From Eledone cirrhosa (Eukaryota; Mollusca; Cephalopoda; Octopoda; Eledonidae): DNA of 64,000 nucleotides. Shown one piece after another: positions 32,703 to 44,800 of the stretch. The position numbers were made by a program, and so were the translations under genes. The notes below the pieces were generated by a model. It had not been told where the DNA came from, did not search any database, and saw nothing but the letters and a program-made list of their open reading frames with translations. The stretch covers positions 165,566,610 to 165,630,609 of the forward strand of contig OZ024743.1 in assembly GCA_964016885.1 (NCBI GenBank), given 5' to 3'. Positions within the stretch are counted from its first letter, which is position 1. Each line of letters starts with the position of its first letter.

Positions 32703-35640
32703 CTGGAACAGAGATACGGCCACTGAGGAGATGAATGCTGACGGGCTAGGAACCTAAGATTTGTAGACAGGAAAAAGTTAAAAGAAACAACAGCTAAGGT
32801 AAACAAAGTCATCCCATACCTTGAGGCGAGGAGTCTTCACCAGTGCAACAATATCCTCAAAGCAACAGCAAATACGGTGAGGAAACTACTTGGTATAAAA
32901 GCGAGAGGAAACAACAGACAAGAAAGAGCAGAGCCGTGGTGGAAGAAGCGACTGAGTGGGCAAATCGGGGAAATGAGAAATGACATAGGAAAGCTTGAGT
33001 CACTACTGAATGGGACACTAAAAAACATAGGCACTAAAAATAGACTGGAAATAAAATACAAAACTAGGAGTAAAAAGCTAAATATTATCATAGAGGAATT
33101 GAAGCAACGCATTGTAGCAAAGAGTGCAAAAATCAGGCGATACGAGAACAGAGTCAGTCAGTATAAACAGAACCGCATGTTCGACAACAACCAGAAGATG
33201 CTGTTTGGACAGCTTGAGGGGAAAGAAAGAGGCAACGACTTGATCCCTGGGGCGGAACAAGCTAAAACATTCTGGAGAGGAATATGGGAGCAGGATGTTA
33301 GACACAATGCCCAGGCAGGGTGGATTGAGACAGTACAGAGGGAGATCGGTGAGCAGGCACAGCAACAGACTGATTTGAGTATCACAGTTGAAACTCTTAA
33401 GGGGCAAGCCAAAAAACTAACCAACTGGAAATCACCAGGCCCAGATGGTGTGCAGGGGTATTGGATTAAACATTTAACATCCCTCCACCCGAAGCTGACG
33501 GCCATGTTCAATGACTGCTTGGTGTCGGGTGAGGTGCCAGAGTGGTTGACAAAAGGTACCACAGTTCTGATAATGAAAGACCGAATCAAGGGTAATGATG
33601 TTACCAACTATAGACCTATCACATGTCTGCCCGTAATGTGGAAACTGTTGACGAGCATTGTGTCTGAGGAAATCTACCATCACCTCCACACAAACAACTT
33701 GTTGCCGGACGAACAGAAAGGATGCCGAAAGAAGTCACGTGGTACAAAGGACCAGTTGCTTATTGATAAGATGGTAATGGGGAATTGCAGGAGGAGACAC
33801 ACTGATCTTGCCATGGGATGGATAGACTACAGAAAGGCATTTGACATGGTGCCTCATTCCTGGATCACCAAAAGCCTGGAGATCTTCAGGGTGGCAGATA
33901 ACATCAGACAGTTGCTGGGCAGGAGTATGGGGTCCTGGGAGACAGAGTTGACATCAACTGGAGTATCCTTGGGAAGCGTGAAGATCAAGAGAGGTATCTT
34001 CCAGGGAGATAGCCTGTCCCCTCTGTTGTTTGTCCTTGCCCTGATGCCCTTGACCATTATGCTGCGAAAAGTGAGAGCAGGATACAAGTTGGGAAGGGGA
34101 GAGCTTACCATCAATCACCTCCTCTTCATGGACGATCTTAAGCTCTTCGGGAAAAGTGAGAAGAGGTTGGATGTGCTTGTTGACACTGTCCGTATTTTCA
34201 GCAGTGATATATGTATGCAGTTTGGTATTGGTAAATGTGGAGTCATTGTGATGAGGAGGGGTAGGTTGAGCAGAAGTAACGGGAGCCAGATACCAACAGG
34301 TGAGATGATAAAGGAAATTGACTCTGAGGAAGGATACAAGTATTTGGGCGTTCTGGAGGCTGATGGCATAAAGAACAAAAAAATGAAGGAATTGTTAAGA
34401 ACTGAATACATTCGGAGAGTAAGGAGCGTATTGAAGTCACATCTGAACAGCAGAAATGCCATAAGCGCAGTAAATTCCCGAGCTGTGTCTATTATTAGGT
34501 ACAGTGCGGGAATTCTGAGATGGAATGTTGCTGAACAAAAAGAAATGGATAGGAAGACTAGGAAGCTATTGACTATCTACAACATGTTCCACAAGAGGAG
34601 TGATGTCGATAGACTCTACCTAAGGAGATCTGAGGGTGGAAGAGGTCTTATCAGCATAGAGGACTGTGTTCAGATGGAGAAAAACAACCTATACAAATAC
34701 GTGACCTATAGTAAGGAGCCAATGCTCAGAGCTGTACTGAAGGAGGGGACAGTAGGCCAGGGGATATCCAAGGAGGAAATAACATCAAGGAGGAAGAGCA
34801 GCCTTAAGGGAAAATCCCTTCATAGTACCTTCTTTGAGAAAACTGAATTTAGAGATCCACAGACATGGAACTGGTTGAGAAGAGGAGACCTCAAAAAGGC
34901 TACAGAAGGAATGCTAATGGCTGCGCAGGAGCAGGCCCTCAACACGAAGTGGTTGAAGCACCATATCTACAAGGAGGAGGCTAGCCCACTGTGCAGGATC
35001 TGTGGAGAGAGAGAGGAGACTGTGGCTCACATTGTGTCCGAGTGTAAACACCTAGCCCAGACCCACTATAAGGGCTGGAGACACGATGTGATGGGCAGGG
35101 TGATCCACTGGCACCTGTGCAAAGTAAACAATCTACCACATTCTGAGAAATGGTATGAGCATAGGCCAGAGGCGGTGATGGAGAACAGTCAGGTGAAGGT
35201 GCTGTGGGATTTTAGGATACAGACGGACAAAAAACTGGAACACAATAGACCTGACCTGGTGGTTGTGGACAAAGAAAAAAGATCGTGCCTGATTGTGGAT
35301 GTGGCCTGCCCGTTCGACACGAGAGTGCAAGAGAAGGAGAGGGAGAAAATTAACCGATACCAGGACCTAAAGTGGGAGGTGAAAAGGATTTGGAACTACC
35401 ATGAAGTCAAAGTGATCCCGATTGTCATAGGCGCACTGGGGACTATCTCCAAAGGTTTCCAGGGATGGTTAAAGAAAATCGGCCCCTTGACGCTTTTTGG
35501 AACGCTTCAAAAGGCATGCTTGCTTGGAACGGCAAGAACCCTCCGATACGTCCTGAATATCTGAGGCTGCAGGTAGTGGCTTGATATTCAATCCAACGGA
35601 CTTTCCAGTTAACCAACATCAATGACTGAGATTCAAGGAA
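32700..35640 (+). mobile_element. R4/Dong-like LINE copy A (5'-truncated)
   Basis: Begins at ACCTGGAACAGAGATACGGC inside the N-terminal coding region, at a junction where the element's own AATAAT could pair with the AAT tract. Relative to copy C it lacks about 67 bases after GGGCTAGGA (32752). The 3' UTR ends AACATCAATGACTGAGATTC and passes into AACAAT/AAT repeats. Copies B and C are almost identical, indicating recent activity of the family. Confidence 0.9.
32877..35564 (+). CDS. R4-like reverse transcriptase with restriction-like endonuclease (N-truncated)
   Basis: An uninterrupted 895-codon frame. Early basic region (RRYENRVSQYKQNRMFDNNQ), then RT blocks: NWKSPGPDGVQGYW, NYRPITCLPVMWKLL (residue ~244), GWIDYRKAFDMVPHSW, GIFQGDSLSPLLF, and the catalytic HLLFMDDLKLF (~418), an FMDD version of YADD. 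Then a Cys-His cluster CRICGEREETVAHIVSEC (~707) and a C-terminal RPDLVVVDKEKRSCLIVDVA (~791) typical of the restriction-like endonuclease of R2/R4-type LINEs. The protein nicks target DNA and reverse transcribes its RNA there. Its N-terminal Myb-like DNA-binding part is lost, so the ATG used here is only the first available one. Functional in principle for RT, but probably not a complete element. Confidence 0.85.
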   Translation: MRKLLGIKARGNNRQERAEPWWKKRLSGQIGEMRNDIGKLESLLNGTLKNIGTKNRLEIKYKTRSKKLNIIIEELKQRIVAKSAKIRRYENRVSQYKQNRMFDNNQKMLFGQLEGKERGNDLIPGAEQAKTFWRGIWEQDVRHNAQAGWIETVQREIGEQAQQQTDLSITVETLKGQAKKLTNWKSPGPDGVQGYWIKHLTSLHPKLTAMFNDCLVSGEVPEWLTKGTTVLIMKDRIKGNDVTNYRPITCLPVMWKLLTSIVSEEIYHHLHTNNLLPDEQKGCRKKSRGTKDQLLIDKMVMGNCRRRHTDLAMGWIDYRKAFDMVPHSWITKSLEIFRVADNIRQLLGRSMGSWETELTSTGVSLGSVKIKRGIFQGDSLSPLLFVLALMPLTIMLRKVRAGYKLGRGELTINHLLFMDDLKLFGKSEKRLDVLVDTVRIFSSDICMQFGIGKCGVIVMRRGRLSRSNGSQIPTGEMIKEIDSEEGYKYLGVLEADGIKNKKMKELLRTEYIRRVRSVLKSHLNSRNAISAVNSRAVSIIRYSAGILRWNVAEQKEMDRKTRKLLTIYNMFHKRSDVDRLYLRRSEGGRGLISIEDCVQMEKNNLYKYVTYSKEPMLRAVLKEGTVGQGISKEEITSRRKSSLKGKSLHSTFFEKTEFRDPQTWNWLRRGDLKKATEGMLMAAQEQALNTKWLKHHIYKEEASPLCRICGEREETVAHIVSECKHLAQTHYKGWRHDVMGRVIHWHLCKVNNLPHSEKWYEHRPEAVMENSQVKVLWDFRIQTDKKLEHNRPDLVVVDKEKRSCLIVDVACPFDTRVQEKEREKINRYQDLKWEVKRIWNYHEVKVIPIVIGALGTISKGFQGWLKKIGPLTLFGTLQKACLLGTARTLRYVLNI

Positions 35641-35650
35641 TAACAATAAC

Positions 35651-35681
<31 letters not shown>

Positions 35682-35698
35682 TAATAATAATAATGTTT
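35641..35698. repeat. (AAT)n at a tail-to-tail LINE junction
   Basis: AAC/AAT triplets form the tail of copy A on the plus strand. The same tract, read as ATT triplets, serves as the tail of the Tx1/L1-like element on the minus strand. Confidence 0.95.
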
Positions 35699-35937
35699 TC
35701 TTTATTAACCACAAGGGTTTACATAAAGAAGACATTAAGGACAGTACAGGACAATACAGGACGGTACAAATGGGCATTTCTGCGTGTAAAAAAACAGAGG
35801 ATGTAATAAAATAACAAAGAAAAATTCCCCAATAGGGGGGAGACTTCCGAGGGACATGTGTGGAGAAAGCCCATTAAAAGACCACAGTGACCCTGACCAC
35901 CAGGGCAAGTGCCCTCTCCCAGTTTTCCACCTTTAAT

Positions 35938-38900
35938 TTACAGACACATACTCAGAGAAGGCCCATTCATTCGGGCCATACTTGCTTCTCTCACCCATCT
36001 TTCAACAAAATGCTGGGAAGAGAGCACTTCCCTCTCTACCCTGACTTTCCTTTTCAAATGAAATTTGAAAAAGTTAATCAGGGCATCACCGAAGAGGTAA
36101 GTGCTCGTCTTCAGCCCTTTCAAACGTGTCCACCATACTATCTCTTTCGCCATGGCCACCAGACAGATAAAAACTGCCTGCCCTTCCCGGCTAAAGGAAG
36201 AGGGCGGGACAATCCTCACGATGGACTCAGCTGATAGCTGGATCCGTCCTACACGTGACAGCAGGTGTTCGACATAAACCCACAAGTCAGCAATGCTCGG
36301 ACACTGGACGAGTGCTTGCAGGACGGTTTCGTCGCCCTGTGCGCATCTCGGACATGCCCGGCTGACGGCACCTCCATGCCTGTAGAGTTTATCCCGAACT
36401 GGCAAAGCTACCCGGTAGCACTGCCAGGCCAGGGATTTCTGGAAGTTGTCCATAGGCCTCGGCCCGAAAGTCCTTCCGAAGAGATTGGCTAGTTGATTTT
36501 CGTCGACGCCTAGAGTTTCTCCAAGTACGTCGTCGCTCTTCCCCTCCACTAATCCCCTATAGAACGCCAAGGTGGAGTTTCCACCGATCACATTGCCCGA
36601 CTGGTCGAGGGCTGTAAGCGCCTGAAGACATTCCAGTCTCCAAGCGCTCCCTCTCGGTCTTCGCTTGACCCAGGACTGCAGCTCCGTCAAGGAGACGAGC
36701 TGGGGACAAACGTGTCTTGCAAACGGCGACCACACCTGACCACCGTCGAGGAAGAGGTGGAGATGTCATAGCCTGAGCGCGTGTCTGCGCATCATCAGCC
36801 ACGGCATGCCCAGCCCTCCACGTAGCGGGCGTTGACAGCAGATGGACCGCCTGACCATCGGAGCGCGTCCCTTCCACAAGAAGCGAAAGAGCAAACGCTC
36901 CAGCGCATTCAGGCGCAGCTTAGGAAAAGGTACGACGGTCAGGCGGTAGCAGATGACAGACGCGATGTACGCCTAAGCCACCTCCGCTCGACCTTTCAGG
37001 GATAGCTTCCTCTCGGCCCATTTCTGGGTGAGAGAAGCCACCCTGCTCGTCACCTCGTCCCAGTTTTTGTCCGTCTGGAGGTCTGGACCGAACCAGACCC
37101 CTAGCAATTTAACCGGTCCGTCCGTCCAGCGCCCGACGACGCTGTTGGGCGGCATGGACCTGCCTCTCCAGGTGCCGAGCTGCAGGCCCACTGACTTTTC
37201 CTGGTTGATCATTGCTCCTGTCACCGCTTCGTATTCTCTTAGTGTAGTGCCGAAAGCCTCGATGTGTTTGGCGTTCGACACCACTACGGTGACATCGTCG
37301 GCATATGCTGACACGGATATTCCGCATCCTAGTTCGCGCGGGACCTTCCTCAACGTCTCCAGTTTGTGCAGTAATGGCTCGAGAGTCAATACGTACAATA
37401 GGGACGAGAGGGGACATCCTTGGCGGACCGAGCGCATGATGTTGAACGGTTCCGAAAGGTGACTGTTCACTCTCACTACAGAGCAGATGTCGCTGTGCAT
37501 GGCAGCGATCCAGCCTCTGAAGACGGGCCCAAAGCCAGCGGCCCTCAGGACTGCCGCTAGGTAACGATGGTCGACCCTATCGAAGGCTTTCAACTGATCT
37601 AAATTGATCAAAGACCCACCCGTGCCAGGTTCCCTAGCTACCCTCTCTACGATGTATCGCATGAGGTGGAGGTTGTCGTGGATGGATCTGTCGGGAATGG
37701 CGCATGTCTGTGCCTCTCCCACCAGACCACTAACGACAAGCGCCAACCTCTTTGCCAGCATCTTGGCCAAAATCTTGAACTCTGTGTTTAGCAGAGTTAT
37801 GGGCCTAAAATTATCTATGTTATCCCCCTTGTTCGGATCCTTTCTCAGCAGCGCCACCGCTCCTCGGCTCACAAAGCTGGGAATTCTCCCGTTCTGTTGC
37901 CAGTTGCAGTAGACGTCCGCCAAGAGGCCTCCGAACAAGTCTGGCATTTGTACGTAAAGTTCATAGGGCAGACCATCCAAACCAGGCGATTTACCCCTTA
38001 TGCAACTAGTCATTGCATCCCGTACTTCAGCTGTTGTTATCGGCTTTTCGCAACACTCCGCCTCAGTGGCCGAAAGCCGCGGCAGTCCGTCGAGGTAGAC
38101 ACTAAAGTCCATCCCTCGATCCGGCCCGCCACTGCCCCCGAACAGTTGAGCGAAGTGTCGCTGAAAAGCTTCACACATTTGCCCGGGATCGAGTAGCATG
38201 CGCCCGTCGTGGTCCACCAAAGACCGGATCGTGGCTTTGTTGCCACGACGCGCCCCCGCCACTCAGGCCCATTGAACGGCTTTCGTCCCCTCGTGTCTGA
38301 GAGCACGCACCCTAGCTCTGACAACGCAGCCTTCGTGCTTTGCATTGAAGAATTGGTCAAGGGCCAATTTCGCCGCAAGTACGTCGGTCGCGATGCCTTT
38401 GCTAAGCGCCTCGTCTAATTTTCTAACTAATTGTCCCTCTGCTCTATTTTTCTCTATTGCTAAAGTCTTACTAAACCTAATGGACTCTATTCTAATTGCT
38501 CTTTTCAGAGCAAACCACCACTTGTTGACGATGGCCCCCGTCAACGCCCGCTTAACTAGTTCGCTAATCCGGTCTCTGTAGGCCATGCGCGCTGGTAAGG
38601 ACGCGTTTATCTTCCAGTAGCCGGGTCCTCGTCTATGAAGCCTATCTAAGTCAAGCACACAGATCACGAATTTCTGGTCCGTATAGCTGACTATCTTGAA
38701 TTGTGGACAGCCTATGCTAGACCTATCTATTTCCCTACAAAATACTCTATCTAGATATGATCTGGATGACCCTATGCGATTTGTCCAAGTCCACATTGGT
38801 ACATTCGGGAAATCCAATCGGTACCTGTCAGACAGTTCAAAACGTCTGAGCAGGTTGGTGAGACTCTTGCACCCTCCTTCCCTATCCACTAATCCCACAC

Positions 38901-39354
38901 AATCCCAGCGTGCATCTAAGATCCCGTTCCAGTCGCCCACTAACACTAGAGAGCGGCACGTTCCAAGAAAGGTCTCCAGACGCCGGAAGAAATCAGGCCG
39001 CCCTGCTCCTGTCGGGGCATAGACGGCCACTAACCTGAAAGCTTGCCCGTCTCCGCTGGTCACGTCCAGCACCACCAACTTACCTTCTGGGTCCAGGAAG
39101 ATGGCCCGTATGGCAAGATCCAAACCTCTCCGAAAAAGCACAGCAACTCCTCCCCCCGATCCCGGACGGCTGGGAGATGCGTACACATCGTAGCCGCCGA
39201 AGATCGGTGCGAAGGCCCGTGCTTCGGAGATTCTGGTCTCGCTGATGGCCACTACATCTATGTTTAGTGACCTGAGGTCGTTGAGCAGGTGGCCCTGCTT
39301 CCATGACGACCCCAAGCCACGCGCATTTATGCTGCCTATTCTGAGTGAGGTCAT
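35938..39354 (-). pseudogene. ORF2: AP endonuclease and reverse transcriptase (Tx1/L1-like)
   Basis: From ATG at 39354: AP-type endonuclease with GSINARGLGSSWKQGHLLND, VAISETRISEA, VAVYAPTGAG, VLVGDWNGILDAR and SYLDRVF. The usual Ser-Asp-His near its end reads SYTDQKF, so the catalytic His is Gln. An in-frame TGA at 38263-38265 follows WA; the 20.7-kb copy has CGA there, so a CpG transition explains it. RT blocks: IRGKSPGLDGLPYEL, NFRPITLLNTEFKILAKML, INLDQLKAFDRVDHRYL, RQGCPLSSLLYVLTLEPLL and SAYADDVTVVV (37290-37310, intact). A stop near 36973 and a frame change near 36735 precede the C-terminal CPRCAQGDETVLQALVQCP and WWTRLKGLK. Several lesions, but catalytic RT residues remain. Confidence 0.85.
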
Positions 39355-39388
39355 GTTGAAAAGGAGTGGAAAAGATGGGAAAGACCAC

Positions 39389-41604
39389 TTACCTTACTTC
39401 TCGTAGGGGAAGGACGGTTTTTCCATCCTTTTCACTGCTTGTGGCCTCCTCAGGAAGGATGTCCTTATAAATCCTACTGGAGAGTGCTTGTCGGAAGTCT
39501 CCGATGTCTTTGGGGAGTTTTTGTTTTAGTGTCATGTACGTTTTCTGTGTGATGCGAGTGATTTGTATGTGTGGAGGTGGTGTGAATTTTGGGGTTGTTG
39601 CGTAGTCTTTTTCTGTGATGCTGGTGTTGTGTTGGATGTAGTGTAATAATTGCTTGTTGTTCAAATTTAATTGTTTCTACTTTAGGCACAAGGCCAGCAA
39701 TTATCCAGTGCATTACTGGTACTTTATTTTATCGACCCCGTAAGGATGAAAGGCAAAGTCAACCTCGGCGGGATTTGAACTCAGATCGTAAAGGGACGTA
39801 ACTATGCTGGAAAGCATGGCGTCCGACCCTCTACCGATACTGCCAATCCACCGCCTGTTGTTCAAATTTAATGCTGTGTAGTGTGTATCGTTTTGGTTGT
39901 TTTGTTTGCGTTTGTTGTGGGTTTGTTTCTGTTTCGCATTTTGGTGACTTTTGTGGTGTAGGTGATGGTGGTGTTGGGGTTAATGATGGTGATGGTGTTG
40001 GTGTTTGGGTTGATGGGGTTGGTGATGCTGGTGTGGATGGTGGCATATCTGTCCTAACTTTTTTGTTTGTTAATTTATTTGTTTCCCTCTGTATTTTGTT
40101 TTTGGAGGGGAAAGGAAGAGAATTTTTTTCTTTTTTGGTTTCTTTTTTTTTTCCTGATACCGTTTCCCACTCCTCGTCGTCACAATCTGTCTCCAGTTGT
40201 GAAAGGCCGGGGAGTGGAAAATCCTTCACAGGCGTTAGTTTTGGTTGTGGCGTGGTGGATGGTGTAGGCGCTGGTGCTAGTTCTGAAGCGTTGGGTGGTG
40301 GTGGTGTTGGTTTTGCTGGTGGTGGTGGTGTTGGTTTTGCTACTGTTGCTGGGGTTGTTGCTGTTATAGCTGCTTCTGTTGTTGCTGCTACAGTTGTTGC
40401 TGCCATCTCTGCTGCTGGTGGTGTTGATGGTTGTGTCACTGGGGTGGGTAGGAGAGGTGGCCTCAACCTTTTAGCCTGAGGGCAGAAAGCCCTTAGGTGG
40501 GTTCATTCACCACAAACGACGCACCTAGGCCTTCTGCCCTCGACAATTACGGTGAGGTGGCTGCCGTCAGTGAGGTCTATTACCTCTGGGATCTCCTCAA
40601 TGCTTTTTTGGTCCGCTTGGATCAGGAGCTCCATCCCAGATCTGGACCAGTTCTCCTGCTTTTCTTTTGCTATTGCTATTATTTTGGGGTTGGCTTCGAT
40701 GCCAGCGAGGACGGCCGCTAGTAGCCAGGGAATTTCGATGGCCGGTGGAACGTGGGTCACCCTGATCTTTACGAGTCTCTGGCCACAATAGCTTGGGACG
40801 AGTGTGAAGTCGTCACTTCTTAATGGGGCCATGGAGTGTTCTCTAGCCTCCTCTGGTGTTTCAAAGAACACGTCCACGGTTCCATACTTCTGCCCACGTC
40901 TGATGTGGGTTTTTCTTCCCCACACATGTCCCAAAGCTTTTTGGATTTGGGACTCGGATTCCCGTTCCACTCGGCGCGATTTTACATTTATTGTTCGATA
41001 CGACACAGTGCATAGGCGCCGATGCTCCATTTTATTAGGTGGGGGGGGGGAGGCTCACCCTGTACCCATCTTTCTTTACCATATGTTTGGCATTTTCTAA
41101 ATCCTCCTGAGTTACCGTAAATGCTTCGAACTGTTTTGCTACTCTGGCAAAACTCAGGGTGGTTTTTTTAATGTCATTGTTGTTGTTGTTGCTATCGTTA
41201 TTTTTGTTATTATTAATTTTATTTTCAGTTGTGGTGGTGGTGACGTCAGTCGTCTTTGGTGGGGAAGTGTCCATTTTGCTTGATTTCATTTCGACATCAC
41301 GAGTTAATTTATTTTTTTCTTCTTTTGTTTCTGTTGTCGCGGTGGTGGTGGAGGGGGGGGGGTTGTCCCGGTAGTGGTGGGGGTGGTGGTTGTCGCGGTG
41401 GTGGTGGGGGTGGAGGCTTTAACACCTGCAGTCATTGGTAATGGCGGGAAATGAATGTCTGCCTGAGACAAATTTAAAATATTGCTACTGCTTATATTTT
41501 TTTTAGTGTTGGCAAACGTAGTAACATTTACAATGGTGGTGTCGGTGTGAGGTGTTAATTTGTGAGAAAGGCTTTCAGCTGCTTGGTGCAGTGGTGAATT
41601 AGCC
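39389..41604 (-). pseudogene. ORF1 of the Tx1/L1-like LINE (zinc-knuckle, Pro-rich)
   Basis: Likely start is ATG at 41604, MANSPLHQAAESLSHKLT, preceded on the minus strand by an A-run. Later segments are SFARVAKQFEAFTV (41289-41035), then RRLCTVSYRTINVKSRRVE to RPRCVVCGE (41030-40503). An in-frame TGA stands inside what would be the zinc knuckle CVVCGE-x-THLRAFC. The next open part (40500-39872) is a Pro/Thr/Ala-rich tail. After the SINE insertion the frame resumes as LLHYIQHNTSITEKDYATTP and ends LPEEATSSEKDGK at 39389. Frame changes near 41300 and at the poly-C/G run near 41040 also break it. ORF1 proteins of this kind bind element RNA. It ends only 34 bases before ORF2 begins. Confidence 0.7.
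39671..39855 (-). mobile_element. tRNA-derived SINE inserted in ORF1, 16-bp target-site duplication
   Basis: TGTTGTTCAAATTTAA flanks the insert exactly (39655-39670 and 39856-39871). The plus strand begins TTGTTTCTACTTTAGGCACA and ends CTGCCAATCCACCGCC, the complement of the full SINE. Removing it restores the ORF1 frame across IKFEQQ. The insertion is therefore younger than the LINE. Confidence 0.92.
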
Positions 41605-41815
41605 ATTTTTTTTTTCAAAGAAATTTTTTGATAATCATAAAAGTTAAAATTTTGGGCACAAGGCCCCAATCTTTTTGGGTGTCCTTTTCGGAAAACAATG
41701 TATGTGCGCTTATATATAGTTAACAATAAAATTTTCCATAAATGGCAATTTTTAACAAACGGAAATAACAAACTTTGCGGAGCTCACGATGATACGATTT
41801 ACTACGTAGGTCGCC

Positions 41816-41816
<1 letters not shown>

Positions 41817-41886
<70 letters not shown>
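41817..41886. repeat. (AAT)23 tract
   Basis: About 69 bases of pure AAT between the 5' end of the minus-strand Tx1/L1-like LINE and the 5' end of the plus-strand R4-like LINE. Confidence 0.95.
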
Positions 41887-41887
<1 letters not shown>

Positions 41888-44800
41888 GCAATGCTCACAT
41901 TAAGGAACCACTCATGATAATAACAATTTAAAAAAAACAACAAAAAGAAAACCCCGTGACCAAGAAATACCGGGGTGGCGGCCGGCGGGGAATAGCCATG
42001 TCTCTAGGGGAGAACGACCCCTCTAGTCTTGGTTGACACTCGTTCTAGAAGTGGTAACACGAAAAGATTACCCCTTGGCGGATAAGGATAAAACGCGACA
42101 AAATAAAGTAGATGTCTAATGATGAAATCTCATACCGGATCGGCCGTCACCCGGGTAAAAAAGGGCCGCGTCCCTCAGAGAGGAACCAGACTGGGGTCGA
42201 AAAATCAGCTAATGGTTCAAACCTTCCCATCACTTCGGAGCTGGAGACCTCCCATAACCGGAATACTCCTACTGTTGGCCCTCCATGCTCACCACCAAGA
42301 AATCCAAAGAAAAAGAGAGAAAAATGGTCAAGGGAAGATAATAAAGAAGTCCTTGGGGCTTTCTACACTGCCATGTACTACCCGTCAAATACATCGAATA
42401 CAGAGCAAACATATATCAACTGGAAAAAGAAACATCCCGAAAACAGAGGCTATATTGACAGTAACAAACTAGCCAATATACGAAGAAATATTGTAAGAAA
42501 AAAGTTACTAACTGATATAGAAATTGATCAGATCAAGCTAGTAGCACAAAGTCAGCGAAGGGAAAATGAAGCATGTGTCAGTGAAAACGAGGTAAACTGT
42601 AACACTTCGAATCCCAGAGTTGGGGCGGAATCACTGGCAACAGAACAAATTAAAGAAAGGAGCGAAAAAGTGGAGGGAGTGCATGCTCAGGATGAAACTC
42701 CAAATGAAAATAATGAGATCGTAAATGATAAAGAAATGAATGAGAATGAACTTGCCAACTTGAAGGATGAAATTATGATCGAATGGATGAAAATGAAAGA
42801 ATCTGACATGGAGGAACGAGACACCCTCCCTAAGATCCAGAACTCCAAACAGAACCAAAAGATAATACACAAGACTAACATAATTCTCAAAAACATTATC
42901 ATCACAAACAAAATAAACATTACTGACTTAAATCATCTCTATTATGCATCGGCTAAAGTCACCACTCACTTATGTGGAGTGAAGATGAAAAAACAAAGGA
43001 ATTCCCACAAGAAATCTACTTGGCAAGATAACATCAATCGCCAAATAAACCTTCTCCGATCTGACATAGAAATTTTAACAAACTATAAAGTAGGTGAACA
43101 TGTTAAACAAACTAAACTTAGAAAATTGAAAAAAAAGTACAGTATAAGATCAACATGTGACATAGACATGCTGATAGAAACAATCAAGCAAAAAGTGTCG
43201 GCCAAAGCTGCTCGTATAAGGCGCTTTGAAAAACGATCTAGATTCTATAAGGACAATAATATGTTCAAAAACAACCAAAGAAACTTCTACAGAAAAATTG
43301 GTAAGTCAACAATAACTGCTAAATCAATACCACCCAAGGAGGAAGTGCAAGAATTCTGGGAAAAGATCTGGGCCGAAGAAAAAGTTCATAACATACATGC
43401 CCCATGGATAGACAGACAAATGAAAGAAACAGCTCACCTTGAAGAACAAACATGGGAAAATATAACAGTTGAACAGCTGCGCTTGGCTCTAAGAAAAACC
43501 AGCAAATGGAAATCCCCAGGAAAAGACAAAATACAAAACTTTTGGATAAATGCCTTCACAGAGTCTCATGAGCTGTTAGCCCAACTTTACAATGAAATAG
43601 TTAAGGAGCCAGAAAAGATACCATCATGGCTAGTTAACGGCATTACATTCCTGCTACCGAAGAATGATGAGACAAACAATCCCAAAAATTACAGACCGAT
43701 AACCTGCTTGACCACAATGTATAAAATTTTAACATCAGTCCTAACTGAATACACATATGACCACCTGATAACAAATGACCTATTTCCCATTGAGCAGAAA
43801 GGGTGTAAACGAGGCTCATATGGCTGTAAGGATCAGCTTCTGGTTAACAAAATTATACTGGAAGATTGTCATAATAGACACAAAAATCTATCGATTGCTT
43901 GGATAGATTATAAAAAAGCATTTGATAGTTTGCCACACAGTTGGATTGAAAAATGTTTAGAGATTTTCAAAATATCCCCCGTTGTCAGGAGGTTTTTGTC
44001 ATTCAGTATGAGGACATGGAGAACGACACTCCTTTTGAATAGTGAAACAAAATCACTGGAAGCTGGAGAAGTTAACATTAATTGTGGAATTTTTCAGGGT
44101 GACTCTTTATCACCGCTTTTATTCTGCATCGCACTTATACCATTAAGTAAAATGCTCAATGAAACAAACATGGATATAGAGTCTATGACAAAACCATTGA
44201 TCACCTGTTCTACATGGATGACCTGAAACTATTCGCAAAAAATGATGAGCAATTGCAAGGGCTATTATCCACTGTGAAGCAGTTCAGTGATGACATTAAA
44301 ATGGAGTTTGGACTGGATAAATGCGCCAAAGCAACGTTCACCAGAGGAAAGCTGCTGAAGAGTTCAGACATTAATCTTGATCGGGGGAACGTGATAAGAG
44401 AGCTTGATCAAGAACAAACTTACAAATATCTAGATGTTTGTGAAGGAGACGGAATCAAGCACTCGACAATGAGGGAAAGGATAAGGAAGGAATGTTACCG
44501 CAGAGTCAGAGCAATCTTAAGAACGGAATTGAATGCAAGGAATAGGATCGATGCCATGAACACGCTTGCCATACCAGTAGTAACCTATAGTTACAATGTC
44601 ATCAACTGGTCAAGCACAGAGATCCGTAGGCTCGATACAAAAATCCGAAAATTCTTAACCATGCACAGAATGCATCACCCTAAGGGAGACATAGATAGAA
44701 TATATCTCCCTAGGAAAGAAGGAGGACGTGGGTTAATCCAGTTAGACATTGCGTTGAAAACTGCAACAATTGGATTATCCACATATCTAAGGGAATCACA

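Larger units (their letters stand above)
35699..41816 (-). mobile_element. Nearly full-length Tx1/L1-like LINE
   Basis: About 6.1 kb on the minus strand. Its 5' UTR starts next to the AAT tract at 41817. ORF1 is at about 41604-39389 and ORF2 at 39354-35938. The 3' UTR ends at CTTGTGGTTAATAAAGAAAA, which includes AATAAA, before ATT repeats. AAT triplets flank both ends, so it inserted within, or expanded, such a tract. A SINE interrupts ORF1 at 39671. Truncated relatives occur at 20.7-24.5, 52.1, 54.4 and 57.9 kb. Confidence 0.85.

Noticed and set aside
33854..34462. Antisense open frames within the R4-like LINEs (and the equivalent frames at 46577-47185 and 50210-50818)
   Set aside because: Shadow frames opposite a strongly supported RT coding frame; repeated only because the LINE is repeated.
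44185..44220. Programmed ribosomal frameshift in the R4-like ORF
   Set aside because: The shift needs an inserted base in an A-run at the active site and the sister copies A-C have a continuous frame; a simple deletion or read error is likelier.
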